A DNA stretch of 64,000 nucleotides, taken from Marinomonas sargassi. GTDB lineage: Bacteria > Pseudomonadota > Gammaproteobacteria > Pseudomonadales > Marinomonadaceae. This document shows, one piece after another, positions 47,143-53,985 of this stretch. The position numbers and the translations under genes are program-made. Under the pieces are notes generated by a model, which saw nothing but the letters and a program-made list of their open reading frames with translations, had not been told where the DNA came from and did not search any database. Location: NCBI RefSeq assembly GCF_025716875.1, contig NZ_JAOVZB010000006.1:1-64000 (forward strand), read 5' to 3'. Each line of letters starts with the position of its first letter. Position 1 is the stretch's first letter.

Positions 47143-48273
47143 ATGAAAAAGTCTATTCGCTATGGTGTTTTAGGGTGTGGAATGATGGGGCAGGAGCATT
47201 TAAAAAACCTTGCACTCATCCATGGCGCAGAAGTGGTTGCTATTGCAGAACCCAATAAAGAAATGCAACAGCGCTGTCTTGAGCTGGCTCCAAATGCTCA
47301 CATGTTTAATACATTAGAGGAGCTGCTTGCTGCAGACCTAAATCTTGAAGCCTTGGTTATTGCCACACCTAACTACCAGCATGCAGAACAGCTATTAGAA
47401 CTTTTCGATCGAACAAGTTTGCCTATCTTAATCGAAAAGCCGGTCGTTACCAGCATTGAGCAAGTAGCAAAAATAAGAGCAGCCGCTGAAAAGCACCCAG
47501 CACCTATCTGGGTCGCTATGGAGTATCGATACATGCCTCCCGTTGCCCAGTTTCGTAAGCAAATCACACAAGGCGATATTGGTAGCATGAAAATGCTCAA
47601 TATCCGTGAGCACAGATTTCCCTTCCTAGAAAAAGTGGATGACTGGAATCGCTTTAACCATAAAACAGGTGGCACATTGGTTGAAAAATGCTGTCACTTT
47701 TTTGATCTCATGCGCCTGCTAACAGGTAGTGAAGTAACACGTGTTTACTCATCAACAGGGCAAGACTGTAATCACTTAGAAGAAAATTACGATGGTCAAG
47801 CACCTGATATCATCGACAATGCCTTCGTAATAGTAGACTTCAAAAGCGGCCAAAGAGCTTGTTTAGACCTAAATATGTTTGCAGAAGGTTCTCGCTACCA
47901 AGAAGAAATTTGCGCCATTGGCCCAAAAGCTAAGATTGAATGTTTTGTCCCTGGTCCGGGTAGGTTCTGGCCTGTAGACAGCTTAGGGGCAGCACCAATA
48001 CCAAAAGTGGTATTAAGCCCACGCTTACCTAAAGGTCCGATTGAAGCCGACATTCCAGTTGATGAAAAACTACTCGATGCTGGTGACCATAACGGCTCAA
48101 CTTACTACCAGCACTTAGGCTTTTTTAAAGCCATCACAGAAAATGCTGCCGTGGATGTGAGCTTAGAAGATGGTTTAAAAGCGGTTGTTATCGGCTTAGC
48201 AGCACAACACTCCTCTGTAACAGGCCAAGCCATTACTATCACTGAAGATGGCTACAGTTTTAGCCAAGTATAA
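47143..48273 (+). CDS. Gfo/Idh/MocA-family dehydrogenase
   Basis: 376-residue NAD(P)-dependent oxidoreductase acting on sugars or polyols in this family. The Rossmann loop is YGVLGCGMMGQEHL (about 6-19); ILIEKPVVTS gives the family EKP motif near residue 97, and KTGGTLVEKCCHFFDLMR supplies the catalytic His region. The frame starts upstream at 47074, but ATG at 47143 with GAGG before it aligns with the family. Substrate unknown; plausible partner of the aldo/keto reductase divergently encoded. Confidence 0.9.
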   Translation: MKKSIRYGVLGCGMMGQEHLKNLALIHGAEVVAIAEPNKEMQQRCLELAPNAHMFNTLEELLAADLNLEALVIATPNYQHAEQLLELFDRTSLPILIEKPVVTSIEQVAKIRAAAEKHPAPIWVAMEYRYMPPVAQFRKQITQGDIGSMKMLNIREHRFPFLEKVDDWNRFNHKTGGTLVEKCCHFFDLMRLLTGSEVTRVYSSTGQDCNHLEENYDGQAPDIIDNAFVIVDFKSGQRACLDLNMFAEGSRYQEEICAIGPKAKIECFVPGPGRFWPVDSLGAAPIPKVVLSPRLPKGPIEADIPVDEKLLDAGDHNGSTYYQHLGFFKAITENAAVDVSLEDGLKAVVIGLAAQHSSVTGQAITITEDGYSFSQV

Positions 48274-48300
48274 TTTTAATTAAAAACTTTAGATCTTATA

Positions 48301-48318
48301 AATCAATAGTTTATGAAA
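48301..48318. promoter_or_regulatory. Direct-repeat element, copy 2 (degenerate)
   Basis: AATCAATAGTTTATGAAA: first heptamer exact, second degenerate (TATGAAA). Also matches the IHF consensus WATCAANNNNTTR at 48301-48313, an alternative explanation for this copy only. Confidence 0.4.
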
Positions 48319-48341
48319 TAAACCTTTCTAGGAAAGAAAAA

Positions 48342-48359
48342 ATTCATTCACTATTGATT
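48342..48359. promoter_or_regulatory. Direct-repeat element, copy 3
   Basis: ATTCATTCACTATTGATT: ATTCATT-N4-ATTGATT, the reverse orientation of copy 1. It lies 143 bp before the TauD-like start codon. Confidence 0.5.
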
Positions 48360-48395
48360 TGCTTTATTTTAAATAGAAACTATAGTTGTTTTTAA

Positions 48396-48413
48396 ATTCA
48401 TTCACTATTGATT
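48396..48413. promoter_or_regulatory. Direct-repeat element, copy 4
   Basis: ATTCATTCACTATTGATT, identical over 18 bp to copy 3 and 54 bp downstream of it, close to five helical turns. Confidence 0.55.
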
Positions 48414-48484
48414 CATTTATTGGTTGTGTATGTAATTCAAGATATCAATATACAAGGCACTACTACTTTCAAATAGGAGTAAAT

Positions 48485-49465
48485 ATGAGTGTGGTCATTT
48501 CCAAACTAGAAGAACAAAAACAAGTAAATGGGTTGGATTTTCCTTTGCTAGTCACACCTCACAATGAAGAAGTTCAAGCGGATACATCGAGCTTTTTCCA
48601 GTGGGTCAATAGTAATAAGTCTGAATTACACGACTTACTAATCAAGCACGGTGCCGTATTATTCCGTGGCTTCCCTGTAGACAATTCTGATAAATTTGAG
48701 CAAATGCTTAATGAAACAGACTACAAGAATATGCCTTACGTTGGTGGCGCTGCACCTCGCTCACAAGTAACCGAGTCTCGCATTGTTACAGCTAACGAGT
48801 CCCCTGCTACAGAAAAAATCCCCTTTCATCATGAAATGGCTCAAGTACCCACACCTCCTGGCTACATTTATTTTTACTGTGATATTGCAGCAGAAAAAGG
48901 CGGTGCTACCTCAATATTGCACTCAGGCGAAATATGCAAAACCTTCTTTGACATTGCTCCCGATTTTGCAAAGAAAGTAGAGGAACAAGGCGTACGTTAT
49001 ATTCGAGTCATGCCTGAAGTCACAGACACCACATCCGCTATTGGCCGTTCTTGGAAAGACACCTTTTTGGTTAATACTCGTGAAGAAGCCGAAGCTAAAA
49101 TGCGTGAAGCGGGCATGTCATGGGAATGGTTAGAAAACGGTAATGTACGTACAGAAACCCGTGTATTGCCTGCTATCCGCTATGATGATGAAACCCAACA
49201 GAAAGTCTTCTTCAATTCTATTGTTGCCGTATTCACAGGCTGGAATGACGATAGAAACCAAGGTGAAACCGCTGTATCGACTGCAGACGGTGAGTTCATG
49301 GACAAAGAAGCCCTAATGGAATTGGTCTCAGCCATGGATGAAAAATGCGTTAACTTCAAATGGCAAGATGGTGACGTACTGTGGATAAACAACCATACTG
49401 TGCTCCATGCTCGCCAACCCTTCGAAGGCGACCGCCGTATTCTGGCATCTATCGCCTTTAAATAA
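48485..49465 (+). CDS. TauD/TfdA-family Fe(II)/2-oxoglutarate dioxygenase
   Basis: 326 residues from an ATG with AGGAG five bases upstream (the longer frame from 48386 crosses repeated promoter motifs and is rejected). Iron ligands appear as H115 and E117 in PFHHEMAQ and H308 in VLHARQPF; R317/R318 in GDRR would bind 2-oxoglutarate. The HxE variant instead of HxD recalls clavaminate-synthase-like members. RGFP and the hydrophobic strands of the jelly roll are typical. The substrate is unknown. A separate promoter region with three direct-repeat elements precedes it and a terminator follows. Confidence 0.88.
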   Translation: MSVVISKLEEQKQVNGLDFPLLVTPHNEEVQADTSSFFQWVNSNKSELHDLLIKHGAVLFRGFPVDNSDKFEQMLNETDYKNMPYVGGAAPRSQVTESRIVTANESPATEKIPFHHEMAQVPTPPGYIYFYCDIAAEKGGATSILHSGEICKTFFDIAPDFAKKVEEQGVRYIRVMPEVTDTTSAIGRSWKDTFLVNTREEAEAKMREAGMSWEWLENGNVRTETRVLPAIRYDDETQQKVFFNSIVAVFTGWNDDRNQGETAVSTADGEFMDKEALMELVSAMDEKCVNFKWQDGDVLWINNHTVLHARQPFEGDRRILASIAFK

Positions 49466-49481
49466 AGATTTAAGAAGATAT

Positions 49482-49519
49482 AAAAAAGACCAGATAGCCT
49501 CAACTATCTGGTCTTTTTT
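49482..49519 (+). terminator. Terminator after the TauD-like gene
   Basis: AAAAAAGACCAGATAG pairs with CTATCTGGTCTTTTTT (to 49519), 6-nt loop, T-run. Confidence 0.88.
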
Positions 49520-49560
49520 ATTCGACGTTCCATGCTGGAATAAATACTTAAAGGTTCGAA

Positions 49561-49596
49561 TTTACTGGCTTTGAGAGGTGCATGGCCTAGTTAATT
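49561..49596 (+). repeat. Inverted repeat, left arm
   Basis: 36 bp containing GGCTTTGAGAGGT and CCTAGTTAATT. The same sequence, with about five differences and one single-base gap, is present in opposite orientation at 50054-50088. The pair encloses one membrane-protein gene. Confidence 0.7.
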
Positions 49597-49608
49597 TTGA
49601 ATTCAGAG

Positions 49609-49965
49609 TTAATCATTCCAATCCAATTTATTTAAGTAATAGAAAAAAATAAATGTCGTCCAGATAAGAGTCAGAACCCCTGATATTAAAACAAGCTGAT
49701 AATAATCATAAGTAACCCCCATTCCGATTAAAGTGACACCTAGAATTGTCTGAATTATTAATCCTACTAAAAAAAGCCTATCAAATTTAGCAAAATGAAG
49801 AATATCTTTTCTTAGCATCGCAATGGTTGCACATATACCAATTATTATTAATTTAGTATTGAGTAAAAATATTCCAGCTATTAAATGATTCATTCCCAAT
49901 AAACCTGTACACCACAATGGAGCTGCATAAGCCAGCCCCCATTTATCAGAATATATATTATTCAT
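49609..49965 (-). CDS. Small four-helix membrane protein of unknown function
   Basis: 118 residues from the ATG at 49965 (124 if the ATG at 49983 is used). Four hydrophobic segments: about 12-35, 37-50, 64-82 and 87-108; short loops. I do not recognise the family. Base composition is more A+T-rich than the neighbouring genes. The gene is the only one inside a pair of 36-bp inverted repeats, suggesting mobility or local inversion. A 21-codon frame ends inside its first codons (49958-50023) and may be translationally coupled. Confidence 0.6.
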   Translation of the reverse strand: MNNIYSDKWGLAYAAPLWCTGLLGMNHLIAGIFLLNTKLIIIGICATIAMLRKDILHFAKFDRLFLVGLIIQTILGVTLIGMGVTYDYYQLVLISGVLTLIWTTFIFFYYLNKLDWND

Positions 49966-50023
49966 AAAAACCACTCGCTTCATTCATTAATGCCCCTTGA
50001 ACTTGGCCGGTTGCATCAATCAT
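49958..50023 (-). CDS. Very short frame overlapping the membrane-protein start (gene remnant or leader)
   Basis: 21 codons beginning MIDATGQVQGALMNE; the reading frame is open further upstream to a stop in the right inverted repeat. It ends 8 bases into the membrane-protein gene, the geometry of translational coupling. The composition looks like real protein, so it may be the remnant of a larger gene or part of a dispersed repeat. There is no good ribosome-binding site. Confidence 0.3.
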   Translation of the reverse strand: MIDATGQVQGALMNEASGFYE

Positions 50024-50053
50024 AACCCTAAAGGATGTCGAATCATTTCTGGT

Positions 50054-50088
50054 AATTAACTAGGCATTTACCTCTCAAAGCCTGTTAA
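50054..50088 (-). repeat. Inverted repeat, right arm
   Basis: Reverse complement of the element at 49561-49596 with few differences. The pentamer AAGGT occurs just outside both arms (49551-49555 and 50092-50096), a possible but weak target-site duplication. Confidence 0.7.
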
Positions 50089-50094
50089 TATAAG

Positions 50095-50160
50095 GTGCTC
50101 CACGCCCATCTACCCTTCGATAGCGACCGCTATATTCTGGCTTCTATTGCTTTTAAATAA
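50095..50160 (+). pseudogene. Decayed 3' end of a second TauD-like dioxygenase gene
   Basis: 66 bp aligned without gaps to the end of the TauD-like gene (49400-49465), 54 of 66 bases identical including the TAA stop. It translates as PFDSDRYILASIAFK at its end, against PFEGDRRILASIAFK in the intact protein. No upstream coding sequence remains; the right inverted-repeat arm begins 6 bp away. This indicates loss of a duplicated or homologous gene, probably linked to the repeat-flanked insert. Confidence 0.75.
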
Positions 50161-50198
50161 GCCTTTTATTCACATCCCATTCTGAAAAGCACAATATA

Positions 50199-51530
50199 TC
50201 AGTAAAACTCACCCGCTCGAATTGCCTCTCCAATTGACAACAAGCTTGCTTCAAGAGATGCATCTTTAAGCGGTGTTATCTCATTAATATCGTTTGACGC
50301 AAATAACTCAGTTTTGCCGTCGTGATGTTGTATCACCTTATAATCTGCATTTCTAACCGTCCATGAAATATCGGTTTTTCGAGTTCGCCATTCGCTGTAA
50401 TTGTATTCACGTGAAGGCTGCGCCTCTGCATTGGTCAAACGCTGAGCAAAACTAATACTGCTGCTTGGCACATTAATTGGCGCTTCATTAGCCAGCGCTA
50501 AAGACGTAAAGGTAGCAAACACATCGGTTGCATTGACCAAAGACCCGTCCCGCTCGCCCTGTCGTGTAACACCAGCACCAGACACGATTAGTGGAGTGCG
50601 AATTCCCCCTTCATACAGGGTTCCCTTTACATGGTCCTTATCAAATACTTGCTTATCCCGCACTCTTCTCGGTGTACCGTTGTCGCCAATAAACACAATA
50701 TAAGTATTGTCTTGATCTTCTTTTGGCACTGCATCAATCAAGCGCCCTATTTCAGTATCCATGGCTTCAATCATGGCTTGGTATTTATCTGTGGGGCTTC
50801 GTGTGGGCGTACTGCTCGAAATTAAATTAGCTGGCGGCTCATGGAAAGGGCTATGGGGGGCAGAGTACGCCACCCAAGCAAACCAAGGGGACGCTTGATT
50901 AGCTTGTATAAAATCTATTGCCAGATCGGTCACTACCGAGGTGTGATAACCCTTTTCATTAGATTGCTGACCATTTTGGGTCAAAGTCCAGTCGTTGTAA
51001 TCTTCTAAGTTGAATAGGTTTCCGCCGTATGTGTCCACACCAAACTGACTAGGGTGATTAAGGTCAGGACGCCCTCCACCCAAATGCCACTTTCCAAATA
51101 TGCCTGTGGCGTATTTTTCGGGCAGATCTTCTTGTTTCAATCGCTGCTGCAATGTTTTTGTATTGCTGGGCATCACGGCCGGAACATATTCAACAGTAGA
51201 GCTATAGCCATGTTGGCCAGATATCAATGCTGCTCGGGTTGTTGTACAGGCAGGCGTTACCCAAAAGTTTTCAAAAGACAAACCACTCTTGGCCAGTTTA
51301 TCCAAGTTTGGTGTATTGGCTGTGTTGTTACTCACATTGTAGGAACCTAATGCATCAACACCAAGATCATCCGCAATAATCAGTAAAAAATTAGGCGAGT
51401 TTGCATGCGCTATATTTGCATGCACTACAGAAGCAGAGAATAAGAGGGAAGCAGCAAGAAAAAATTTTGTTTTATTGATTAGAAACTTTGATTCAGCTCT
51501 TTTTAATTCAGTTATAGATAGGCATTTCAT
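50199..51530 (-). CDS. Sulfatase-family hydrolase with atypical formylglycine motif
   Basis: 443 residues from the ATG at 51530 (GGGA 6 bases before; an in-frame TTG at 51542 is less likely). A secretion signal (hydrophobic about 20-38) ends near VHA or AHA, so it is periplasmic or outer-membrane exposed. Sulfatase metal ligands LLIIADDLG and FIGDNGTP are present, as are GKWHLGGG, SAPHSPFH and the catalytic Lys region VKGTLYEGGIRTP. The nucleophile is C95 in TPACTTTRAALISG, where the usual CxPxR has Thr in place of Pro. Substrate unknown; marine relatives cut sulfated polysaccharides. Confidence 0.85.
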   Translation of the reverse strand: MKCLSITELKRAESKFLINKTKFFLAASLLFSASVVHANIAHANSPNFLLIIADDLGVDALGSYNVSNNTANTPNLDKLAKSGLSFENFWVTPACTTTRAALISGQHGYSSTVEYVPAVMPSNTKTLQQRLKQEDLPEKYATGIFGKWHLGGGRPDLNHPSQFGVDTYGGNLFNLEDYNDWTLTQNGQQSNEKGYHTSVVTDLAIDFIQANQASPWFAWVAYSAPHSPFHEPPANLISSSTPTRSPTDKYQAMIEAMDTEIGRLIDAVPKEDQDNTYIVFIGDNGTPRRVRDKQVFDKDHVKGTLYEGGIRTPLIVSGAGVTRQGERDGSLVNATDVFATFTSLALANEAPINVPSSSISFAQRLTNAEAQPSREYNYSEWRTRKTDISWTVRNADYKVIQHHDGKTELFASNDINEITPLKDASLEASLLSIGEAIRAGEFY

Positions 51531-51682
51531 TTCTTGTCCCAATAATATGATGAAGTCATCCCATACTAGGCGATATACAGACTTAAAATCCAGAATTGGA
51601 TTCTACCTTTACGCACCTTTACTCAGGCAGCTCACAGTAAACACAATCAATACAAGGTGACTCAAGGTCTAAAAAAACATAC

Positions 51683-51699
51683 AATGAGAACGATTATCA
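51683..51699. promoter_or_regulatory. Fur box upstream of the two-component system
   Basis: AATGAGAACGATTATCA; its reverse complement TGATAATCGTTCTCATT is very close to the classical Fur box. 30 bp before the response-regulator ATG. Confidence 0.8.
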
Positions 51700-51728
51700 A
51701 AAACACCTACATTAAAGGTACGTTACCC

Positions 51729-52415
51729 ATGTTTAATTCTCGGATTTTGATCATTGAAGATGATGCTTTTCTAGGAGAAAAGGTCTCTCAGTTATTAGAG
51801 TCTAAGGGCTGTTTCACGGAAGTATATCGAGATGGCGAACAAGGCCTACTCGCAGCACTTAAGTCTTCGTTTGATTTAATACTATTGGACATCATGCTAC
51901 CCAGCATAAATGGCTTGAAGGTTTTGAGCCTACTAAGAAAAGAGCGTCAAACCCCTGTAATGATGCTAACTGCGTTAGGAGCAGAAGAAGACCGTATTAA
52001 AGGCCTTAGTTTTGGCGCAGACGATTACCTGCCCAAACCGTTCAACTTTACCGAGATGTCGTTACGGGTTGATGCACTTTTACGCCGCACATTACAAAAT
52101 ACACCCAGTAAAAATGTTCTCACCTTAGAAGACGATTTCCTTTCGTTAACTCGCATGGATCATCAAGTCACTTATCAATCACATGCTATTGATTTAACGC
52201 CAATTCAATTCAAATTGCTGTGGCTACTGGTAGAAAATAAAAGTTCCACATTAAGTAAAGCCTACTTATCCCAATCAGCATTAGGTAAGCCCCATAATCA
52301 ATATGATAGAAGCCTAGATATGCACATCAGCCGCATTAGGAAAAAATTAGTGTCCGTTGGTATGCCAAGTGAACACATCACTACCGTTCACGGAAAGGGA
52401 TACTGCTACCGATGA
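51729..52415 (+). CDS. OmpR-family response regulator of the iron locus
   Basis: 228 residues from the ATG at 51729; the longer frame begins before the Fur box and is rejected. Receiver domain: acidic pocket E10-D11-D12, phosphorylatable D54 in LLDIMLP, Lys in YLPKPF near residue 105. C-terminal winged helix with LTPIQFKLLWLL and HISRIRKKL, THVHGKGY-type end (TVHGKGYCYR). Overlaps the kinase gene by 4 bp. The Fur box and location imply iron-dependent expression and control of the adjacent TonB/ABC genes. Confidence 0.92.
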   Translation: MFNSRILIIEDDAFLGEKVSQLLESKGCFTEVYRDGEQGLLAALKSSFDLILLDIMLPSINGLKVLSLLRKERQTPVMMLTALGAEEDRIKGLSFGADDYLPKPFNFTEMSLRVDALLRRTLQNTPSKNVLTLEDDFLSLTRMDHQVTYQSHAIDLTPIQFKLLWLLVENKSSTLSKAYLSQSALGKPHNQYDRSLDMHISRIRKKLVSVGMPSEHITTVHGKGYCYR

Positions 52416-53800
52416 AAAACAGCTTATTATGGAAACTGTTTGCCGTTATTGCGGTGGGCACAGTCGTATTTTTCTGGTTGGTGGATCTTGTCGCCAGTCA
52501 CACTGAAGACAGCATGAGCTACATAGATCAAGAGTATCGTGCTGAGCTCCGAGCCTACGCCAAAGAAGCGGAAAGATTACTGTATGACGAAGGCGAAGAA
52601 ATTCTATCTAAATGGGTAAAAGGCATCGAGGAGAAAGAAGATACTTGGATTGCCATCTCTCGCCCTTCCATTGAAAACCTTGCCGATACTCAACTATCAG
52701 AACGATATATCAGCACCTTTAGCCTAGGACGCGATTTAGAATGGAAAATCCATTTGTACTTTGCTGGCAACCCTACTATGGACATTCCATTTGAGGATGG
52801 CATTACACGTTTCTTAATTCAGCTCCCGCAAAGAATGAGGCCGGGAAAGAACTTATTCATCATAGATTTACTTCTGCAAATTGCCCTGCCTTTTCTCATT
52901 TTGTGCCTTCTCACCTATGTCCTGTATCGATACATGATGAAGCCGCTTAAGAAACTTGAAAAAGCCACTCGCCACTTTAGTGAAGGGCACTTTCATGTAC
53001 GAGCAAGCGAAGGTTTAAGTCATCGACAAGATGAATTAACGGCTCTCGCTAGTACTTTCGACCAAATGGCAACGCGCATCAGTACCTTGATCGTCGACCA
53101 AAGACAGCTATTGGCTGATTTGTCTCATGAATTAAGAACCCCACTTACTAGACTTAACATTGCGGTCGATTGCGTTGAGCACAATCAAAACTCAAAAGAG
53201 GAGCTAGAAAGACTGAGGTATGAGTCAGCCAACATGCAGGCACTGATTGACGATGCCCTCACCTTGGCATGGTTTAATACAGAATCTCCAAAGTTAGAGC
53301 TAGAAAGTGTTGAACTAACCTCCTTATTACAGGTTCTTGTAGAGGATGCTCGATTTGAATTTTCGAACCATAAGGTCACTCTTAATCAACCTGATAAAGA
53401 TATCTATATTAGCAGTGCCCAACAGGCTTTATCGGCTGCATTAGAGAATATTATTCGCAATGGCCTTTCTCACACGCCGGAAGGGAAAACCGTAAATATA
53501 CAACTGACCGAAAGAAAGTCCTCTCTGGCTATTTGTGTAGAGGATCAAGGAATAGGAGTGCCTGACGAGTATTTAGAAGACATCTTCAAACCCTTCTTCC
53601 GCATCAAAGAAAAAAACTCAGACAATGCTCGCATCGTCAGTTCTAAAAAGAGCGGTTACGGCCTTGGTTTAGCACTGGCTCAACGTCAAATACTGGCACT
53701 AGGCGGCTCAATTAAAGCGTCCAATATGCTAGATGATAATGGCGAACGTACCGGTTTAGCTATATGTATACATATTCCTTATGACGGCGAGAGTCTGTAG
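52412..53800 (+). CDS. Sensor histidine kinase of the iron locus
   Basis: 462-residue inner-membrane kinase. Transmembrane helices at about 8-28 and 150-175 flank a periplasmic sensor of about 120 residues; HAMP follows (to about 228), then HisKA with H239 in LADLSHELRTPLTRL, and the HATPase domain with NIIRNGLSHTP (N box), DQGIGVP (G1) and GYGLGLALAQ (G2). Overlaps the regulator by ATGA. Ligand unknown; by position probably a ferric siderophore or iron signal, similar in layout to Pseudomonas PirRS/PfeRS. Confidence 0.92.
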   Translation: MKNSLLWKLFAVIAVGTVVFFWLVDLVASHTEDSMSYIDQEYRAELRAYAKEAERLLYDEGEEILSKWVKGIEEKEDTWIAISRPSIENLADTQLSERYISTFSLGRDLEWKIHLYFAGNPTMDIPFEDGITRFLIQLPQRMRPGKNLFIIDLLLQIALPFLILCLLTYVLYRYMMKPLKKLEKATRHFSEGHFHVRASEGLSHRQDELTALASTFDQMATRISTLIVDQRQLLADLSHELRTPLTRLNIAVDCVEHNQNSKEELERLRYESANMQALIDDALTLAWFNTESPKLELESVELTSLLQVLVEDARFEFSNHKVTLNQPDKDIYISSAQQALSAALENIIRNGLSHTPEGKTVNIQLTERKSSLAICVEDQGIGVPDEYLEDIFKPFFRIKEKNSDNARIVSSKKSGYGLGLALAQRQILALGGSIKASNMLDDNGERTGLAICIHIPYDGESL

Positions 53801-53831
53801 ACTCATAACCTCCAACATGACGCAATTCTAT

Positions 53832-53862
53832 TAAGCCCCTTCCCAGTAAGGGGCTTATTTTT
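53832..53862 (+). terminator. Terminator after the histidine kinase gene
   Basis: TAAGCCCCTT (53832-53841) pairs with AAGGGGCTTA (53848-53857), then TTTTT. Confidence 0.88.
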
Positions 53863-53878
53863 ACCCTCTCTAAATATG

Positions 53879-53905
53879 TAACAAATGCAACAAATGTAAC
53901 AGTTG
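53879..53905. repeat. Three tandem 9-mers upstream of the TonB receptor
   Basis: TAACAAATG, CAACAAATG and TAACAGTTG follow one another without gaps, ending 80 bp before the receptor ATG. A candidate tandem binding site for the adjacent OmpR-type regulator, although those usually have 10-11 bp periods. Confidence 0.5.
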
Positions 53906-53953
53906 TAAAAAACATTCACTTTCTTTACATAAAAAAGATAATAGCCGCTATCA

Positions 53954-53973
53954 AATGTAAACAATTCTCATTA
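53954..53973. promoter_or_regulatory. Fur box upstream of the TonB receptor
   Basis: AATGTAAACAATTCTCATTA; the right half is the consensus ATTCTCATT, the left half degenerate. It lies 12 bp before the ATG at 53986 (between promoter and start). Confidence 0.65.
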
Positions 53974-53985
53974 ATAGAGGTATTT

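Noticed and set aside
48301-48313. IHF site
   Set aside because: The sequence fits WATCAANNNNTTR, but the other three copies of the same motif break the TTR part, so IHF does not explain the set. Kept only as an alternative for this copy.
49561-50088. Integron attC sites around the small membrane gene
   Set aside because: The arms lack the GTTRRRY core and the R/L box arrangement of attC, and are inverted rather than direct repeats.
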